Source: Streptomyces niger (GTDB taxonomy: Bacteria; Actinomycetota; Actinomycetes; Streptomycetales; Streptomycetaceae). From it: DNA of 64,000 nt. The stretch is from NCBI RefSeq assembly GCF_000718305.1, contig NZ_JOFQ01000005.1, forward strand, positions 308,201 to 372,200, in the 5' to 3' direction. The notes beneath the pieces are model-generated. The model was not told the DNA's origin. It did no database searches and saw nothing but the letters and a program-made list of their open reading frames with translations. Below, piece by piece: positions 53,121 through 63,954 of this stretch (its first letter is position 1; each line of letters starts with the position of its first letter). Both the position numbers and the translations under genes were made by a program.

Positions 53121-53933
53121 ATGCGCATACGCCGGTGCAGCACGCTGCTCTCCACACTCGGCGCGGCCCTCGCGGTGACCGTGCCCGCATCCGCCGCCTC
53201 CGTCCCGACCGACGGCTCCCCCCTCTCCGGAGCCGACCACCGTGCGGGCTCCACGCTCCGCTCCCACGAAGGCGGCGCCGCGCCGGGCACCGCGCCGCAG
53301 CCGCTCGCCGGAGTGGCCGGCATGGACGTCAGCAGCCACCAGGGCAACGTGAACTGGGCAGCGGCCTGGCGCGCCGGCGCCCGCTTCGCCATCGTCAAGG
53401 CCACCGAGGGCACCGGCTACCACAACCCGAAGTTCGGGCAGCAGTACGGGGGTTCGTACAACGTGGGGATGGTCCGCGGCGCGTACCACTTCGCGATCCC
53501 CAGCTCCTCGTCGGGCAAGGCGCAGGCCGACTACTTCGTCGACAACGGCGGCGGCTGGAAGGCGGACGGCCGCACCCTGCCGCCCACGCTGGACATCGAG
53601 TACAACCCGTACGGCTCCATCTGCTTCGGCCTGAGCCAGGCGGCGATGGCGCGGTGGATCCACGACTTCAGCGCGACGGTGCACAAGCGGACCGGCCGCC
53701 ACCCGATGATCTACACCGCCACCAACTGGTGGAAGCGGTGCGTCGGCGGCAACGCGTCCTTCGGCATGAACCACCCGCTGTGGATCGCCCGCTACGCGTC
53801 CGCCCCCGGCCCCCTCCCGGCCGGCTGGTCGTCCCACTCCATCTGGCAGTACGCCGACAGTGGCCGCTTCCCCGGCGACCAGAACGTCTTCAACGGCTCG
53901 GCGGCGCAGCTGCGCAAGCTGGCTACGGGGTAG
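53121..53933 (+). CDS. Secreted GH25 lysozyme (muramidase), second copy
   Basis: 270 residues, signal peptide about 1-26, and a GH25 domain with MDVSSHQGNV and LDIEYNPYG. It matches the first copy along the whole catalytic domain (for example YNVGM-RGAYHFA and WW(K)-C segments), so the two arose by tandem duplication and then diverged, mainly in the N-terminal linker. The ATG at 53121 gives a clean signal peptide. Confidence 0.95.
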   Translation: MRIRRCSTLLSTLGAALAVTVPASAASVPTDGSPLSGADHRAGSTLRSHEGGAAPGTAPQPLAGVAGMDVSSHQGNVNWAAAWRAGARFAIVKATEGTGYHNPKFGQQYGGSYNVGMVRGAYHFAIPSSSSGKAQADYFVDNGGGWKADGRTLPPTLDIEYNPYGSICFGLSQAAMARWIHDFSATVHKRTGRHPMIYTATNWWKRCVGGNASFGMNHPLWIARYASAPGPLPAGWSSHSIWQYADSGRFPGDQNVFNGSAAQLRKLATG

Positions 53934-53937
53934 CGCG

Positions 53938-54507
53938 TCAGTCGCGGGGGAACCTGTCCGTTGCCAGGGTCATGCCGAGGACGGTGTCGGTCAGGTCGAC
54001 CGGCTCACCGAAGTCGAGGGACAATCGACTCCGGTATTCGCCGTTCCTCGGCAGGGTGAAGAGGTGCCAACGGGCGGTGCAGGGGTCGGCGATCAGGTAC
54101 ACGGGAACGGCGCCCGCGGCATAGGCGGCCTTCTTCGCCCCGTAGTCGCTGCCAGCGGTCTCCCGCGAGATCACCTCCAGGACGAACTCGACATCCTGGT
54201 ACCGGTGACGCCCCTGCGTGTCCCGCCCGGCCGTACCGGACAGCTTGAACAGGTCCGGCGCGAAGGCATTGTGGTGGCCGGGGAGGTCCAGACGGACGTC
54301 GTGCCAGAGGTCGCTCACTTCCCCGAAGCGATGGGTCAGCTGGAACAGCACATCGGCGGTGATGTCCCATGACGTGTTGGTCTGTGGCCACATGTGGACG
54401 GCCCCGCCGACGACCTCGGACTTGTAGCCCTCAGGGGTGATGCCGTACAGCAGCTCGATCAGGCTGTCGAGGTCCCCCGGGGGGCCGACGACCGGCTCGA
54501 CAGTCAT
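53938..54507 (-). CDS. Uma2-family (DUF820) putative nuclease-fold protein
   Basis: A 189-residue Uma2 protein, a PD-(D/E)xK-like fold common in many copies in Streptomyces. Motif residues are seen in FAPDLFKL, EFVLEVISRET and the Lys of YGAKKAAYA, followed by VPVYLIADP. The biological role is unknown. The ATG at 54507 has AGGAG 8 bp upstream; the frame extends to 54624 without support. Its stop is 5 bp from the convergent lysozyme gene. Confidence 0.9.
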   Translation of the reverse strand: MTVEPVVGPPGDLDSLIELLYGITPEGYKSEVVGGAVHMWPQTNTSWDITADVLFQLTHRFGEVSDLWHDVRLDLPGHHNAFAPDLFKLSGTAGRDTQGRHRYQDVEFVLEVISRETAGSDYGAKKAAYAAGAVPVYLIADPCTARWHLFTLPRNGEYRSRLSLDFGEPVDLTDTVLGMTLATDRFPRD

Positions 54508-54637
54508 CGTGCGCTCCTCCCCGCCACCGCGGGCACGGCAGCCACGCAGTACAACGATACGCACGGTGACCAGGACACGCGCGGCCCGGAACACCCGCGT
54601 GGCGGGGTTCCGGGCCGTCGTCACCGGTCCGCGGGCG

Positions 54638-57097
54638 TCACGCCGCCACCGGCACCTCCGGGGAAGCCGGGGCCGACGCCGGGGTCAGGGCCAGTTCCAG
54701 GACCTGGCGGACGTCGGAGACCGGGTGGACGTCGAGCTTCTCCAGGACCTCGGCGGGGACGTCGTCGAGGTCGGCCTCGTTGCGCTTCGGGATCACGACC
54801 GTCGTGATGCCCGCGCGGTGCGCCGCGAGGAGCTTCTGCTTGACGCCGCCGATGGGCAGCACCCGGCCGGTGAGGGAGACCTCGCCGGTCATGGCCACGT
54901 CCGGGCGGACCTGGCGGCCGGAGAGGAGCGAGGCCAGCGCGGTGGTCATGGTGATGCCCGCGCTGGGACCGTCCTTCGGGACGGCACCGGCCGGTACGTG
55001 CAGGTGCACGCCGCGGTCCTTCAGATCGCCGACGGGCAGCTCCAGCTCCGCGCCGTGCGAGCGGAGGAAGGAGAGGGCGATGTGCGCCGACTCCTTCATC
55101 ACGTCGCCCAGCTGGCCGGTGAGCTGGAGGCCCGAGCCGCCGGTCTCGGCGTCGGCGAGCGAGGCCTCGACGTAGAGCACGTCGCCGCCCGCGCCGGTCA
55201 CGGCCAGGCCGGTGACCACGCCGGGCACCGCCGTACGCCGCTCCTCCGGGTCCTGCGCCGACTCCGGGACGTGGTGCGGCCGCCCGATGAGCGGGCGCAG
55301 CTCGTCCACGCCGACGGTGAAGGGCAGGTCCTGCTCGCCCAGTTCATGCTTGGCCGCGATCTTGCGGAGGAGGCGTGCGACGGAACGCTCCAGGTTACGG
55401 ACGCCCGCTTCCCGCGTGTACTCGCCCGCGAGCTTGCGCAGCGCGGCGTCCTCGATCACGACCTCGCCGGGCTCCAGTCCCGCCTTCTCCAGCTGGCGCG
55501 GGAGCAGGTGGTCGCGGGCGATGGTGACCTTTTCGTCCTCGGTGTAGCCGTCCAGCCGGACCAGGTCCATCCGGTCCAGGAGCGGCTCCGGGATCGCTTC
55601 GAGGACGTTGGCGGTGGCGAGGAAGACCACGTCGGAGAGGTCGAGCTCGACCTCCAGGTAGTGGTCGCGGAAGGTGTGGTTCTGCGCCGGGTCGAGGACT
55701 TCGAGCAGAGCCGCCGCCGGGTCGCCGCGGAAGTCGGAGCCGACCTTGTCGATCTCGTCGAGCAGGACGACCGGGTTCATGGAGCCGGCCTCCTTGATCG
55801 CGCGGACGATGCGGCCGGGCAGCGCGCCGACGTACGTACGGCGGTGGCCGCGGATCTCCGCCTCGTCCCGGACGCCGCCGAGCGCGACGCGCACGAACTT
55901 GCGGCCCATGGCGCGCGCGACGGACTCGCCGAGGGAGGTCTTGCCGACGCCGGGCGGGCCGGTCAGGGCCAGCACGGCCCCGCCCGCCCGTCGCCCACCA
56001 CCACCCTTGCCGGAATCGCTGCGCGATGCCCCTTCTGATGGCCCGCCGACCAGGCCGAGGCCGCGGTCGGCGCGGCGCTTGCGTACGGCCAGGTACTCGG
56101 TGATGCGCTCCTTGACGTCGTCCAGGCCCGCGTGGTCCGCGTCCAGGACGGCGCGGGCGCCCTTGATGTCGTAGGCGTCCTCGGTGCGCTCGTTCCACGG
56201 CAGCTCCAGGACGGTGTCCAGCCAGGTGCGGATCCAGGAGCCCTCGGGGCTCTGGTCGCTGGCCCGCTCCAGCTTGTCGACCTCCTTGAAGGCGGCCTTG
56301 CGGACCTCCTCGGGCAGGTCGGCGGCCTCGACGCGGGCGCGGTAGTCGTCGCTCTCGTCGTCCGTTTCGCCGTTCAGCTCGGAGAGCTCCTTGCGGACGG
56401 CCTCCAGCTGGCGGCGGAGCAGGAACTCGCGCTGCTGCTTGTCGACGCCCTCCTGGACGTCCTTGGCGATGGACTCGGCGACGTCCTGCTCGGCGAGGTG
56501 CTCGCGGAGCGTCTCGGTGGCGTCCTTCAGGCGGGCCACCGGGTCGGTGGTCTCCAGGAGGCGCACCTTCTGCTCGGTGGTCAGGAAGGGTGAGTACCCG
56601 GAGTTGTCGGCGAGCTGGCCGACGTCCTCGATCTGCTGGATACGGTCCACGACCTGCCAGGCACCGCGCTTGCGCAGCCAGCTGGTGGCCAGCGCCTTGT
56701 ACTCCTTGACCAGCTCGGCGACCTGGCCGGGCAGCGGGTCGGGCACGGTCTCCTCGACCGTGGTGCCTTCCACCCAGAGGGCGGCTCCGGGACCGGTCGT
56801 CCCGGAGCCGATCTTCACGCGGCCCAGGCCGCGGATGAGCGCGCCGGGGTCGCCGTCGGACAGCCGGCCGACCTGCTCGACCTTGCCGAGCGTGCCGATG
56901 CCGGCGTAGGTGCCGTCGACCCGTGGAACGAGCAGCACCCGTGGCTTGTTACCGGGAGAGGCGGCGGCCTGCGCGGCCTCCACCGCGGCGCGTACTTCGG
57001 TGTCGGACAGGTCCAGCGGCACCACCATGCCGGGCAGCACGACCTCGTCGTCGAGCGGCAGCACGGGCAGGGTGAGCGGTGTGGACGTCGAAGCCAT
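54638..57097 (-). CDS. lon: ATP-dependent protease Lon
   Basis: An 819-residue homohexameric AAA+ protease that degrades misfolded and regulatory proteins. The N-terminal LAN domain ([19 protein letters not shown] as start of the fold) is followed by a coiled coil, the AAA+ module with Walker [10 protein letters not shown], and the C-terminal serine protease domain. The catalytic dyad is Ser712 (KDGPSAGI) and Lys755 (GGVKQKLL), 43 residues apart as in E. coli. A Gly/Ser-rich insert precedes Walker A. The ATG at 57097 follows GGGGAG. A HAIR element just upstream implies HspR heat-shock repression. Confidence 0.97.
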   Translation of the reverse strand: MASTSTPLTLPVLPLDDEVVLPGMVVPLDLSDTEVRAAVEAAQAAASPGNKPRVLLVPRVDGTYAGIGTLGKVEQVGRLSDGDPGALIRGLGRVKIGSGTTGPGAALWVEGTTVEETVPDPLPGQVAELVKEYKALATSWLRKRGAWQVVDRIQQIEDVGQLADNSGYSPFLTTEQKVRLLETTDPVARLKDATETLREHLAEQDVAESIAKDVQEGVDKQQREFLLRRQLEAVRKELSELNGETDDESDDYRARVEAADLPEEVRKAAFKEVDKLERASDQSPEGSWIRTWLDTVLELPWNERTEDAYDIKGARAVLDADHAGLDDVKERITEYLAVRKRRADRGLGLVGGPSEGASRSDSGKGGGGRRAGGAVLALTGPPGVGKTSLGESVARAMGRKFVRVALGGVRDEAEIRGHRRTYVGALPGRIVRAIKEAGSMNPVVLLDEIDKVGSDFRGDPAAALLEVLDPAQNHTFRDHYLEVELDLSDVVFLATANVLEAIPEPLLDRMDLVRLDGYTEDEKVTIARDHLLPRQLEKAGLEPGEVVIEDAALRKLAGEYTREAGVRNLERSVARLLRKIAAKHELGEQDLPFTVGVDELRPLIGRPHHVPESAQDPEERRTAVPGVVTGLAVTGAGGDVLYVEASLADAETGGSGLQLTGQLGDVMKESAHIALSFLRSHGAELELPVGDLKDRGVHLHVPAGAVPKDGPSAGITMTTALASLLSGRQVRPDVAMTGEVSLTGRVLPIGGVKQKLLAAHRAGITTVVIPKRNEADLDDVPAEVLEKLDVHPVSDVRQVLELALTPASAPASPEVPVAA

Positions 57098-57119
57098 GAT
57101 CTCCCCTTCGGCAGGCAAG

Positions 57120-57138
57120 TTGAGCTGTACCCACTCAA
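57120..57138. promoter_or_regulatory. HAIR element (HspR operator) of lon
   Basis: TTGAGC-N7-ACTCAA, an exact fit to TTGAGY-N7-ACTCAA. It lies 23-41 bp before the lon start, where HspR binding would block the promoter. HspR is known to repress dnaK, clpB and lon in Streptomyces. Confidence 0.88.
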
Positions 57139-57286
57139 TGCACATGAGCCCGTGAGTGTTCCCCTGCCGTGTTCGCTGTCAGCGATCAGCCGCGAAGCGG
57201 GGACGGGCCGGTTCGGGCGCCCGACCGGTGTGCGGCTCGTAGGGTGGGGGCCGCCCGGCCGACCCCGACCCGGAGGACACGCACCC

Positions 57287-57982
57287 ATGCCAGCCCTCTA
57301 CGAGACCGACGAGGCGCCCGTCACGCTGGAGCGCCGGGACGGACCGTTCGGCGAGGTGGTGCTGCGGCGGCGGGGCGCGCATTTCGAGATCATCGCCAAC
57401 GGGTGCTTCCTGATGGACACCTCCGACGGGCGGTCGGAGCGGCTGCTGATCGACGCCGCGCTCGCGGCGCTACCCGCCGACCGCCTGCGGCCGTCCGTGC
57501 TGATCGGCGGACTCGGCGTCGGCTTCTCGCTGGCCCGCGCCGCGGCGGAGCCGCGCTGGGGCCGGATCGCGGTCGTCGAGCGCGAGGAAGCGGTCGTCGA
57601 CTGGCACCGCGACGGGCCGCTGGACGCGGTGTCGGGCCCGGCCCTGGCCGACCCCCGCACCGAGATCGTCCAGGCGGATCTGGTGGCGTACGTACGCGGC
57701 GGCGCGGGCGCCGACACCTTCGACGCGCTCTGTCTGGACATCGACAACGGGCCGGACTGGACCGTCACCGAGGGCAACGACAGCCTCTACTCCCCCGCCG
57801 GTCTGGCCGCCTGCCGGGACCGGCTGACGCCCGGCGGAGTGCTCGCCGTGTGGTCCGCGCAGCCCTCCGCGACTTTCGAGTCCGCTCTCCGGAATGTGGG
57901 GTTCAGCGAGGTTCGCACCGAAGAGATCCCCGTTGTCCGAGGCGTCCCCGACGTGGTCCACCTCGCGAGGAAACGCGCGTAG
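57287..57982 (+). CDS. Spermidine-synthase-like methyltransferase-fold protein
   Basis: 231 residues with a Rossmann SAM-type fold: LIGGLGVGFSLARA (nucleotide loop), IAVVEREEAVVDW (acidic ribose-binding residue), LCLDIDNGPDW and LTPGGVLAVWS. It resembles the aminopropyltransferase family but is short and lacks the full putrescine site, so the reaction is uncertain. The ATG at 57287 has GGAGGA about 9 bp upstream. Divergent from lon. Confidence 0.85.
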   Translation: MPALYETDEAPVTLERRDGPFGEVVLRRRGAHFEIIANGCFLMDTSDGRSERLLIDAALAALPADRLRPSVLIGGLGVGFSLARAAAEPRWGRIAVVEREEAVVDWHRDGPLDAVSGPALADPRTEIVQADLVAYVRGGAGADTFDALCLDIDNGPDWTVTEGNDSLYSPAGLAACRDRLTPGGVLAVWSAQPSATFESALRNVGFSEVRTEEIPVVRGVPDVVHLARKRA

Positions 57983-58106
57983 CCGCGGGTCCGATCGTGC
58001 CTTTACGCTGCTGCCAGCAGTGTGCGACCAGCCGGTACACCGGGTCAGCAGGTCGGCACAACCAGTCAGTAACGCGACCACGCACGGGGAAATTCAGGGG
58101 CGGGCG

Positions 58107-58850
58107 ATGGACCAGACTCAGACCACCCACGGCACCGCCGCGGCGGCGGCCACGCCCGGCGCGCAGCGGCGCGTCCTCGTCGTCGAGGACGACCCGACGA
58201 TCGTGGACGCCATCGCCGCCCGGCTGCGCGCCGAGGGCTTCCAGGTGCAGACGGCCGTCGACGGCCCGTCGGCCGTGGACACCGCCGAGGCGTGGCAGCC
58301 CGACCTGCTCGTCCTCGACATCATGCTGCCGGGCTTCGACGGCCTGGAGGTGTGCCGCCGGGTGCAGGCCCAGCGGCCGGTCCCGGTGATGATGCTCACG
58401 GCGCGGGACGACGAGACCGACATGCTGGTCGGCCTCGGCGTCGGCGCCGACGACTACATGACCAAACCGTTCTCCATGCGCGAGCTGGCCGCCCGCGTGC
58501 ACGTCCTGCTGCGCCGGGTCGAGCGGGCCGCGCTGGCCGCGCACACCCCGCGCAGCGGCATCCTGCGCCTGGGCGAGCTGGAGATCGACCACGCCCAGCG
58601 GCGGGTCCGGGTGCGCGGCGCCGACGTGCACCTCACCCCCACCGAGTTCGACCTGCTGGTGTGCCTGGCCAACACCCCGCGCGCGGTGCTCTCCCGTGAG
58701 CAGCTGCTGGCCGAGGTCTGGGACTGGGCGGACGCCTCCGGCACCCGTACGGTCGACAGCCACATCAAGGCGCTGCGCCGGAAGATCGGTGCCGAGCGGA
58801 TCCGTACGGTGCACGGCGTCGGCTACGCGCTGGAGACCCCGCCGGCATGA
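58107..58850 (+). CDS. OmpR-family response regulator
   Basis: 247 residues. Receiver domain (about 20-140) with VVEDDP, phospho-acceptor Asp71 (VLDIMLPG) and Lys in TKPFS, then an OmpR-type winged helix (about 155-245; LTPTEFDLLVCL, RTVDSHIKALRRKI). Its stop overlaps the kinase gene by 4 bp (ATGA), so the two are a cognate pair. The signal is unknown. Confidence 0.96.
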   Translation: MDQTQTTHGTAAAAATPGAQRRVLVVEDDPTIVDAIAARLRAEGFQVQTAVDGPSAVDTAEAWQPDLLVLDIMLPGFDGLEVCRRVQAQRPVPVMMLTARDDETDMLVGLGVGADDYMTKPFSMRELAARVHVLLRRVERAALAAHTPRSGILRLGELEIDHAQRRVRVRGADVHLTPTEFDLLVCLANTPRAVLSREQLLAEVWDWADASGTRTVDSHIKALRRKIGAERIRTVHGVGYALETPPA

Positions 58851-59962
58851 GGTCGCCCGGTCCTCTGGCGCGTGAGCTCTGGCAGCGGGCCTGGGAGGCG
58901 CTGCGCCCGCTCGACCCGTACCGGTCGGTCAAGGCGGCGCTCGGCGCGCTGGTCACCGTTTCGGTGATCATCACGACGCTGCTGGTCCTCGTCGCGTTCC
59001 ACTCGGCGACGGAGCTGCGGGTCATCACCGTCTTCTCGATCATCGCCTCACTGCTGATCACCCAGTTCGTCGCGCAGGGCCTGACCGCGCCGCTGGACGA
59101 GATGACGGACGTGACGCGGGCGATGGCGGCGGGTGACTACACCCGGCGGGTGCACGGCAGCCGGCGGGACGAGTTCGGCGAGCTGGCCGAGGCGTTCAAC
59201 CGGATGGCCGCCGACCTGGAAGCGGTGGACACCCACCGCAAAGAGCTGGTCGCCAACGTCTCGCACGAGCTGCGCACCCCGATCGCCGCGCTGCGCGCCG
59301 TGCTGGAGAACGTCGTCGACGGCGTCTCCGAGGCCGATCCGGAGACGATGCGCACCGCGCTGAGCCAGACCGAGCGGCTGGGCAGGCTGGTCGAGCACCT
59401 GCTGGACCTCTCGCGGCTGGACAACGGGGTCATCCCGCTGCACGCCCGCCGCTTCGAGGTCTGGCCGTACCTCTCCGGGGTGCTGAAGGAGGCCAACATG
59501 AGCCGCAGCGCCTCCACGCTGTCCATCGGCTCCAGCCACCACAGCCGTACGGACGTCCACCTCCACCTGGACGTCTCGCCGCCGGAGCTGACCGCGCACG
59601 CGGACGCCGAGCGGCTGCACCAGGTCGTCGCCAACCTGATCGACAACGGCATCAAGCACAGCCCGCCGCACGGCCGGGTGACCGTACGGGCGCGCCGCGG
59701 CGAGGGCGCCGGCAGCCTGGTCCTGGAGGTGCAGGACGAGGGGCCCGGCATACCGGAGTCCGAGCGGCACCGAGTGTTCGAGCGGTTCAACCGCGGCGGC
59801 CCCGCGCCGTCCGGTCCGGGGACCGACGGCGGCACGGGACTGGGCCTGGCGATCGCGCGGTGGGCGGTGGATCTGCACGGCGGGCGCATCGGAGTGGCCG
59901 AATCCCCGCGTGGCTGCCGTATCCGCGTCACCCTTCCGGGGACCGGTCAGCCTCGTTCTTGA
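58847..59962 (+). CDS. Sensor histidine kinase
   Basis: 371 residues. Two membrane segments (about 34-52 and 60-78) with almost no extracellular loop, HAMP domain (about 78-130), HisKA with phospho-acceptor His140 (NVSHELRTP), and HATPase (about 235-365; NLIDNGIKHSP, DEGPGIP, GTGLGLAI). The short loop suggests it senses a membrane or intramembrane signal. Partner of the response regulator encoded just upstream. Confidence 0.96.
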   Translation: MRSPGPLARELWQRAWEALRPLDPYRSVKAALGALVTVSVIITTLLVLVAFHSATELRVITVFSIIASLLITQFVAQGLTAPLDEMTDVTRAMAAGDYTRRVHGSRRDEFGELAEAFNRMAADLEAVDTHRKELVANVSHELRTPIAALRAVLENVVDGVSEADPETMRTALSQTERLGRLVEHLLDLSRLDNGVIPLHARRFEVWPYLSGVLKEANMSRSASTLSIGSSHHSRTDVHLHLDVSPPELTAHADAERLHQVVANLIDNGIKHSPPHGRVTVRARRGEGAGSLVLEVQDEGPGIPESERHRVFERFNRGGPAPSGPGTDGGTGLGLAIARWAVDLHGGRIGVAESPRGCRIRVTLPGTGQPRS

Positions 59963-60222
59963 CGCTCGGTGACGTAGGGTCGGTGGTGGAACCACTCATT
60001 CGGGGTGTTCCCCGCGCCCCACCGGGGGTGCGATGGCGATACCCCCTACCCAGGCGCGAGCGAACCACGCATGTTTCCCGCCAAGTCGTTCCCCGAAACC
60101 CGGCGCCAAATGTGACGTGCGCGACGAGTACCCCTCCCGGACTGCAGCATCGGTCGACAGAGGCGTAGCCTTTATTCCCGCTGTCCACCACCTTTAGGAA
60201 GCGGAAGAGGGCGGTTGCCGCC

Positions 60223-63200
60223 GTGTCGCCACAGTCCCCCAACACTTCGAGTGCCTCGACCGACCAAGACGGGCAGGGTAAGAACCCTGCAGCCGGATTC
60301 GGTGCGAACGAGTGGCTCGTCGACGAGATCTACCAGCAGTACCTCCAGGACCCGAACTCGGTAGACCGAGCCTGGTGGGACTTCTTCGCCGACTACAAGC
60401 CAGGAGCCCCGGTGACCTCGGGCACCCCGGCCGACGAGGCCAAGCCCGCCGCGCCGGCCGCCAAGCCGGCGGCTGCCGCCCCGGCCGCGCCCGCGAAGCC
60501 GGCCGAGGCCAAGCCCGCGCCGGCCAAGCCGGCCGCCGAGGCGAAGGCCAAGCCGGCCGCCGAGGCGAAGGCCAAGCCGGCTGCCGAGGGCCCCGAGTTC
60601 GTCACGCTGCGCGGTCCGTCCGCCGCCGTGGCGAAGAACATGAACGCCTCGCTGGAGCTGCCCACGGCCACGTCCGTGCGCGCGGTCCCCGTGAAGCTGC
60701 TGTTCGACAACCGCATCGTCATGAACAACCACCTCAAGCGCGCCCGCGGTGGGAAGGTCTCCTTCACCCACCTCATCGGGTACGCCATGGTGCAGGCGCT
60801 CAAGGCGATGCCCTCGATGAACTACTCGTTCGCCGAGAAGGACGGCAAGCCCACCCTGGTCAAGCCGGACCACGTGAACCTCGGTCTGGCCATCGACCTG
60901 GTGAAGCCGAACGGCGACCGCCAGCTCGTCGTCGCGGCCATCAAGAAGGCCGAGACGCTCAGCTTCTTCGAGTTCTGGCAGGCGTACGAGGACATCGTCC
61001 GCCGCGCCCGGGTCGGCAAGCTGACCATGGAGGACTTCACCGGCGTCACCGCGTCGCTGACCAACCCCGGCGGCATCGGCACCGTGCACTCCGTGCCGCG
61101 CCTGATGCCCGGCCAGGGCCTCATCGTCGGCGTCGGCGCGATGGACTACCCCGCGGAGTTCCAGGGCACCTCGCAGGACACCCTGAACAAGCTCGGTATC
61201 TCCAAGGTCATGACGCTGACCAGCACCTATGACCACCGCGTGATCCAGGGCGCCGCCTCCGGCGAGTTCCTGCGCATCATGAGCCAGCTGCTGCTCGGCG
61301 AGAACGAGTTCTTCGACGACATCTTCAAGTCGCTGCGGATTCCGTACGAGCCGGTCCGCTGGCTGAAGGACATCGACGTCAGCCACGACGACGACGTCTC
61401 CAAGGCGGCCCGGGTCTTCGACCTGATCCACGCCTACCGGGTGCGCGGCCACGTCATGGCCGACACCGACCCGCTGGAGTACAAGCAGCGCAAGCACGCC
61501 GACCTGGACATCACCGAGCACGGCCTCACCCTGTGGGACCTGGAGCGGGAGTTCGCGGTCGGCGGCTTCTCCGGCAAGTCGATGATGAAGCTCCGCGACA
61601 TCCTCGGCGTGCTGCGCGACTCGTACTGCCGCACCACCGGCATCGAGTACATGCACATCCAGGACCCCAAGCAGCGCAAGTGGCTGCAGGACCGCCTGGA
61701 GCGCCCGCACACCCCGCCGGAGCGCGACGAGCAGCTGCGCATCCTGCGCCGCCTGAACTCCGCCGAGGCCTTCGAGACCTTCCTGCAGACGAAGTACGTC
61801 GGCCAGAAGCGCTTCTCGCTGGAGGGCGGCGAGTCCGTCATCCCGATGCTGGACGCGGTCATCGACTCCGCCGCCGAGTCGCGGCTGGACGAGGTCGTCA
61901 TCGGCATGGCCCACCGCGGCCGCCTGAACGTCCTCGCCAACATCGTCGGCAAGTCCTACGCGCAGATCTTCCGCGAGTTCGAGGGCAACCTCGACCCGAA
62001 GTCGATGCACGGCTCCGGCGACGTGAAGTACCACCTGGGCGCCGAGGGCACCTTCACCGGCCTGGACGGCGAGCAGATCAAGGTCTCGCTCACCGCCAAC
62101 CCCTCGCACCTGGAGGCCGTGGACCCGGTCGTCGAGGGTGTGGCCCGCGCCAAGCAGGACATCATCGGCAAGGGCGGCACGGACTTCACAGTCCTGCCCG
62201 TCCAGCTGCACGGTGACGCCGCGTTCGCCGGCCAGGGCGTGGTCGCCGAGACGCTGAACATGTCGCAGCTGCGCGGCTACCGCACCGGCGGCACGGTGCA
62301 CATCGTCATCAACAACCAGGTCGGCTTCACCGCCGCGCCGGAGTCGGCCCGCTCCTCCATGTACGCCACCGACGTGGCCCGCATGATCGAGGCGCCGATC
62401 TTCCACGTGAACGGTGACGACCCGGAGGCCGTGGTGCGCGTCGCGCGCCTCGCCTTCGAGTTCCGCCAGGCGTTCAACAAGGACGTCGTCATCGACCTGA
62501 TCTGCTACCGCCGCCGCGGTCACAACGAGTCGGACAACCCGGCCTTCACCCAGCCGCTGATGTACGACCTGATCGACAAGAAGCGCTCGGTGCGCAAGCT
62601 CTACACCGAGTCCCTCATCGGTCGCGGCGACATCACGCTGGAGGAGGCCGAGCAGGCGCTGCAGGACTTCCAGGGCCAGCTGGAGAAGGTCTTCACGGAG
62701 GTCCGCGAGGCCACCACGACCCCGGCGACCCCCGAGGTGCCGCAGCCGCAGGCCGAGTTCCCGGTCCACGTGGACACCGCGGTCTCCCAGGAGGTCGTGA
62801 AGCGGATCGCCGAGTCCCAGGTCAACATCCCCGACCGGGTCACCGTCCACCCGCGCCTGCTGCCCCAGCTGCAGCGCCGCGCGGCCATGGTCGAGGACGG
62901 CACGATCGACTGGGGCATGGGCGAGACCCTGGCCATCGGTTCGCTGCTGATGGAGGGCACCCCGGTCCGGCTCGCCGGCCAGGACTCCCGCCGCGGCACC
63001 TTCGGCCAGCGTCACGCGGTCCTCATCGACCGGGAGACGGGCAACGACTACACGCCGCTGCTCTACCTCTCCGAGGACCAGGAGCGGTTCAACGTCTACG
63101 ACTCGCTGCTCAGCGAGTACGCGGCGATGGGCTTCGAGTACGGCTACTCCCTCGCCCGGCCGGAAGCGCTGGTCATGTGGGAGGCGCAGTTCGGTGACTT

Positions 63201-63954
63201 CGTCAACGGCGCGCAGACCGTCGTGGACGAGTTCATCTCCTCCGCCGAGCAGAAGTGGGGCCAGACCTCCGGCGTCACCCTGCTCCTGCCGCACGGCTAC
63301 GAGGGCCAGGGCCCGGACCACTCCTCGGCCCGCATCGAGCGCTTCCTCCAGCTGTGCGCGCAGAACAACATGACCGTCGCGATGCCGACGCTCCCCTCCA
63401 ACTACTTCCACCTGCTGCGCTGGCAGGTGCACAACCCGCACCACAAGCCGCTGGTCGTCTTCACCCCGAAGTCGATGCTGCGTCTGAAGGCCGCGGCGTC
63501 GAAGACGGAGGAGTTCACCACCGGCGGCTTCCGCCCGGTGATCGGCGACAGCACGGTCGACGCGAACGCCGTCCAGAAGGTCATCTTCTGCTCCGGCAAG
63601 GTCTACTACGACCTGGAGGCGGAGCGGGAGAAGCGCGGCGCGAACGATGTCGCGATCGTCCGCATCGAGCGCCTGTACCCGCTGCCCGGCAAGGAGCTCC
63701 AGGCGGAGATCGCCAAGTTCCCGAACGCCGGCAAGTACCTCTGGGTCCAGGAGGAGCCCGCCAACCAGGGCGCCTGGCCGTTCCTCGGCCTGAACCTGAT
63801 CGACCACCTGGACCTGGCGGTCGGCGCCGACGTGCCGCACAAGGAGCGCCTGCGCCGCATCTCGCGGCCGCACGGCTCCTCCCCGGCCGTCGGCTCCGCC
63901 AAGCGCCACCAGGCCGAGCAGGCCCAGCTCATCGCCGAGGCGTTCGACGCCTGA
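60223..63954 (+). CDS. kgd: Multifunctional 2-oxoglutarate dehydrogenase/decarboxylase (Kgd)
   Basis: A TCA-cycle enzyme that fuses an E2-type acyltransferase domain and the E1 thiamine-diphosphate decarboxylase, as in actinobacteria. The 1,243 residues begin with the regulatory segment [17 protein letters not shown] Lys/Ala/Pro-rich linker (about 60-120) and the E2 domain with [10 protein letters not shown] (about 330) follow. Then comes E1 with [12 protein letters not shown] and the ThDP-binding GDDPEAV...N region. No lipoyl domain is present, as is normal for this family, which uses a lipoyl E2 from another complex. In the family it is inhibited by the FHA protein GarA. GTG start at 60223, with AAGAGGG upstream. 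Confidence 0.97.
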   Translation: MSPQSPNTSSASTDQDGQGKNPAAGFGANEWLVDEIYQQYLQDPNSVDRAWWDFFADYKPGAPVTSGTPADEAKPAAPAAKPAAAAPAAPAKPAEAKPAPAKPAAEAKAKPAAEAKAKPAAEGPEFVTLRGPSAAVAKNMNASLELPTATSVRAVPVKLLFDNRIVMNNHLKRARGGKVSFTHLIGYAMVQALKAMPSMNYSFAEKDGKPTLVKPDHVNLGLAIDLVKPNGDRQLVVAAIKKAETLSFFEFWQAYEDIVRRARVGKLTMEDFTGVTASLTNPGGIGTVHSVPRLMPGQGLIVGVGAMDYPAEFQGTSQDTLNKLGISKVMTLTSTYDHRVIQGAASGEFLRIMSQLLLGENEFFDDIFKSLRIPYEPVRWLKDIDVSHDDDVSKAARVFDLIHAYRVRGHVMADTDPLEYKQRKHADLDITEHGLTLWDLEREFAVGGFSGKSMMKLRDILGVLRDSYCRTTGIEYMHIQDPKQRKWLQDRLERPHTPPERDEQLRILRRLNSAEAFETFLQTKYVGQKRFSLEGGESVIPMLDAVIDSAAESRLDEVVIGMAHRGRLNVLANIVGKSYAQIFREFEGNLDPKSMHGSGDVKYHLGAEGTFTGLDGEQIKVSLTANPSHLEAVDPVVEGVARAKQDIIGKGGTDFTVLPVQLHGDAAFAGQGVVAETLNMSQLRGYRTGGTVHIVINNQVGFTAAPESARSSMYATDVARMIEAPIFHVNGDDPEAVVRVARLAFEFRQAFNKDVVIDLICYRRRGHNESDNPAFTQPLMYDLIDKKRSVRKLYTESLIGRGDITLEEAEQALQDFQGQLEKVFTEVREATTTPATPEVPQPQAEFPVHVDTAVSQEVVKRIAESQVNIPDRVTVHPRLLPQLQRRAAMVEDGTIDWGMGETLAIGSLLMEGTPVRLAGQDSRRGTFGQRHAVLIDRETGNDYTPLLYLSEDQERFNVYDSLLSEYAAMGFEYGYSLARPEALVMWEAQFGDFVNGAQTVVDEFISSAEQKWGQTSGVTLLLPHGYEGQGPDHSSARIERFLQLCAQNNMTVAMPTLPSNYFHLLRWQVHNPHHKPLVVFTPKSMLRLKAAASKTEEFTTGGFRPVIGDSTVDANAVQKVIFCSGKVYYDLEAEREKRGANDVAIVRIERLYPLPGKELQAEIAKFPNAGKYLWVQEEPANQGAWPFLGLNLIDHLDLAVGADVPHKERLRRISRPHGSSPAVGSAKRHQAEQAQLIAEAFDA

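Noticed and set aside
60172..63909. A 1,245-codon open frame on the minus strand opposite kgd
   Set aside because: Antisense shadow of a GC-rich gene; Kgd matches its family over the full length on the plus strand.
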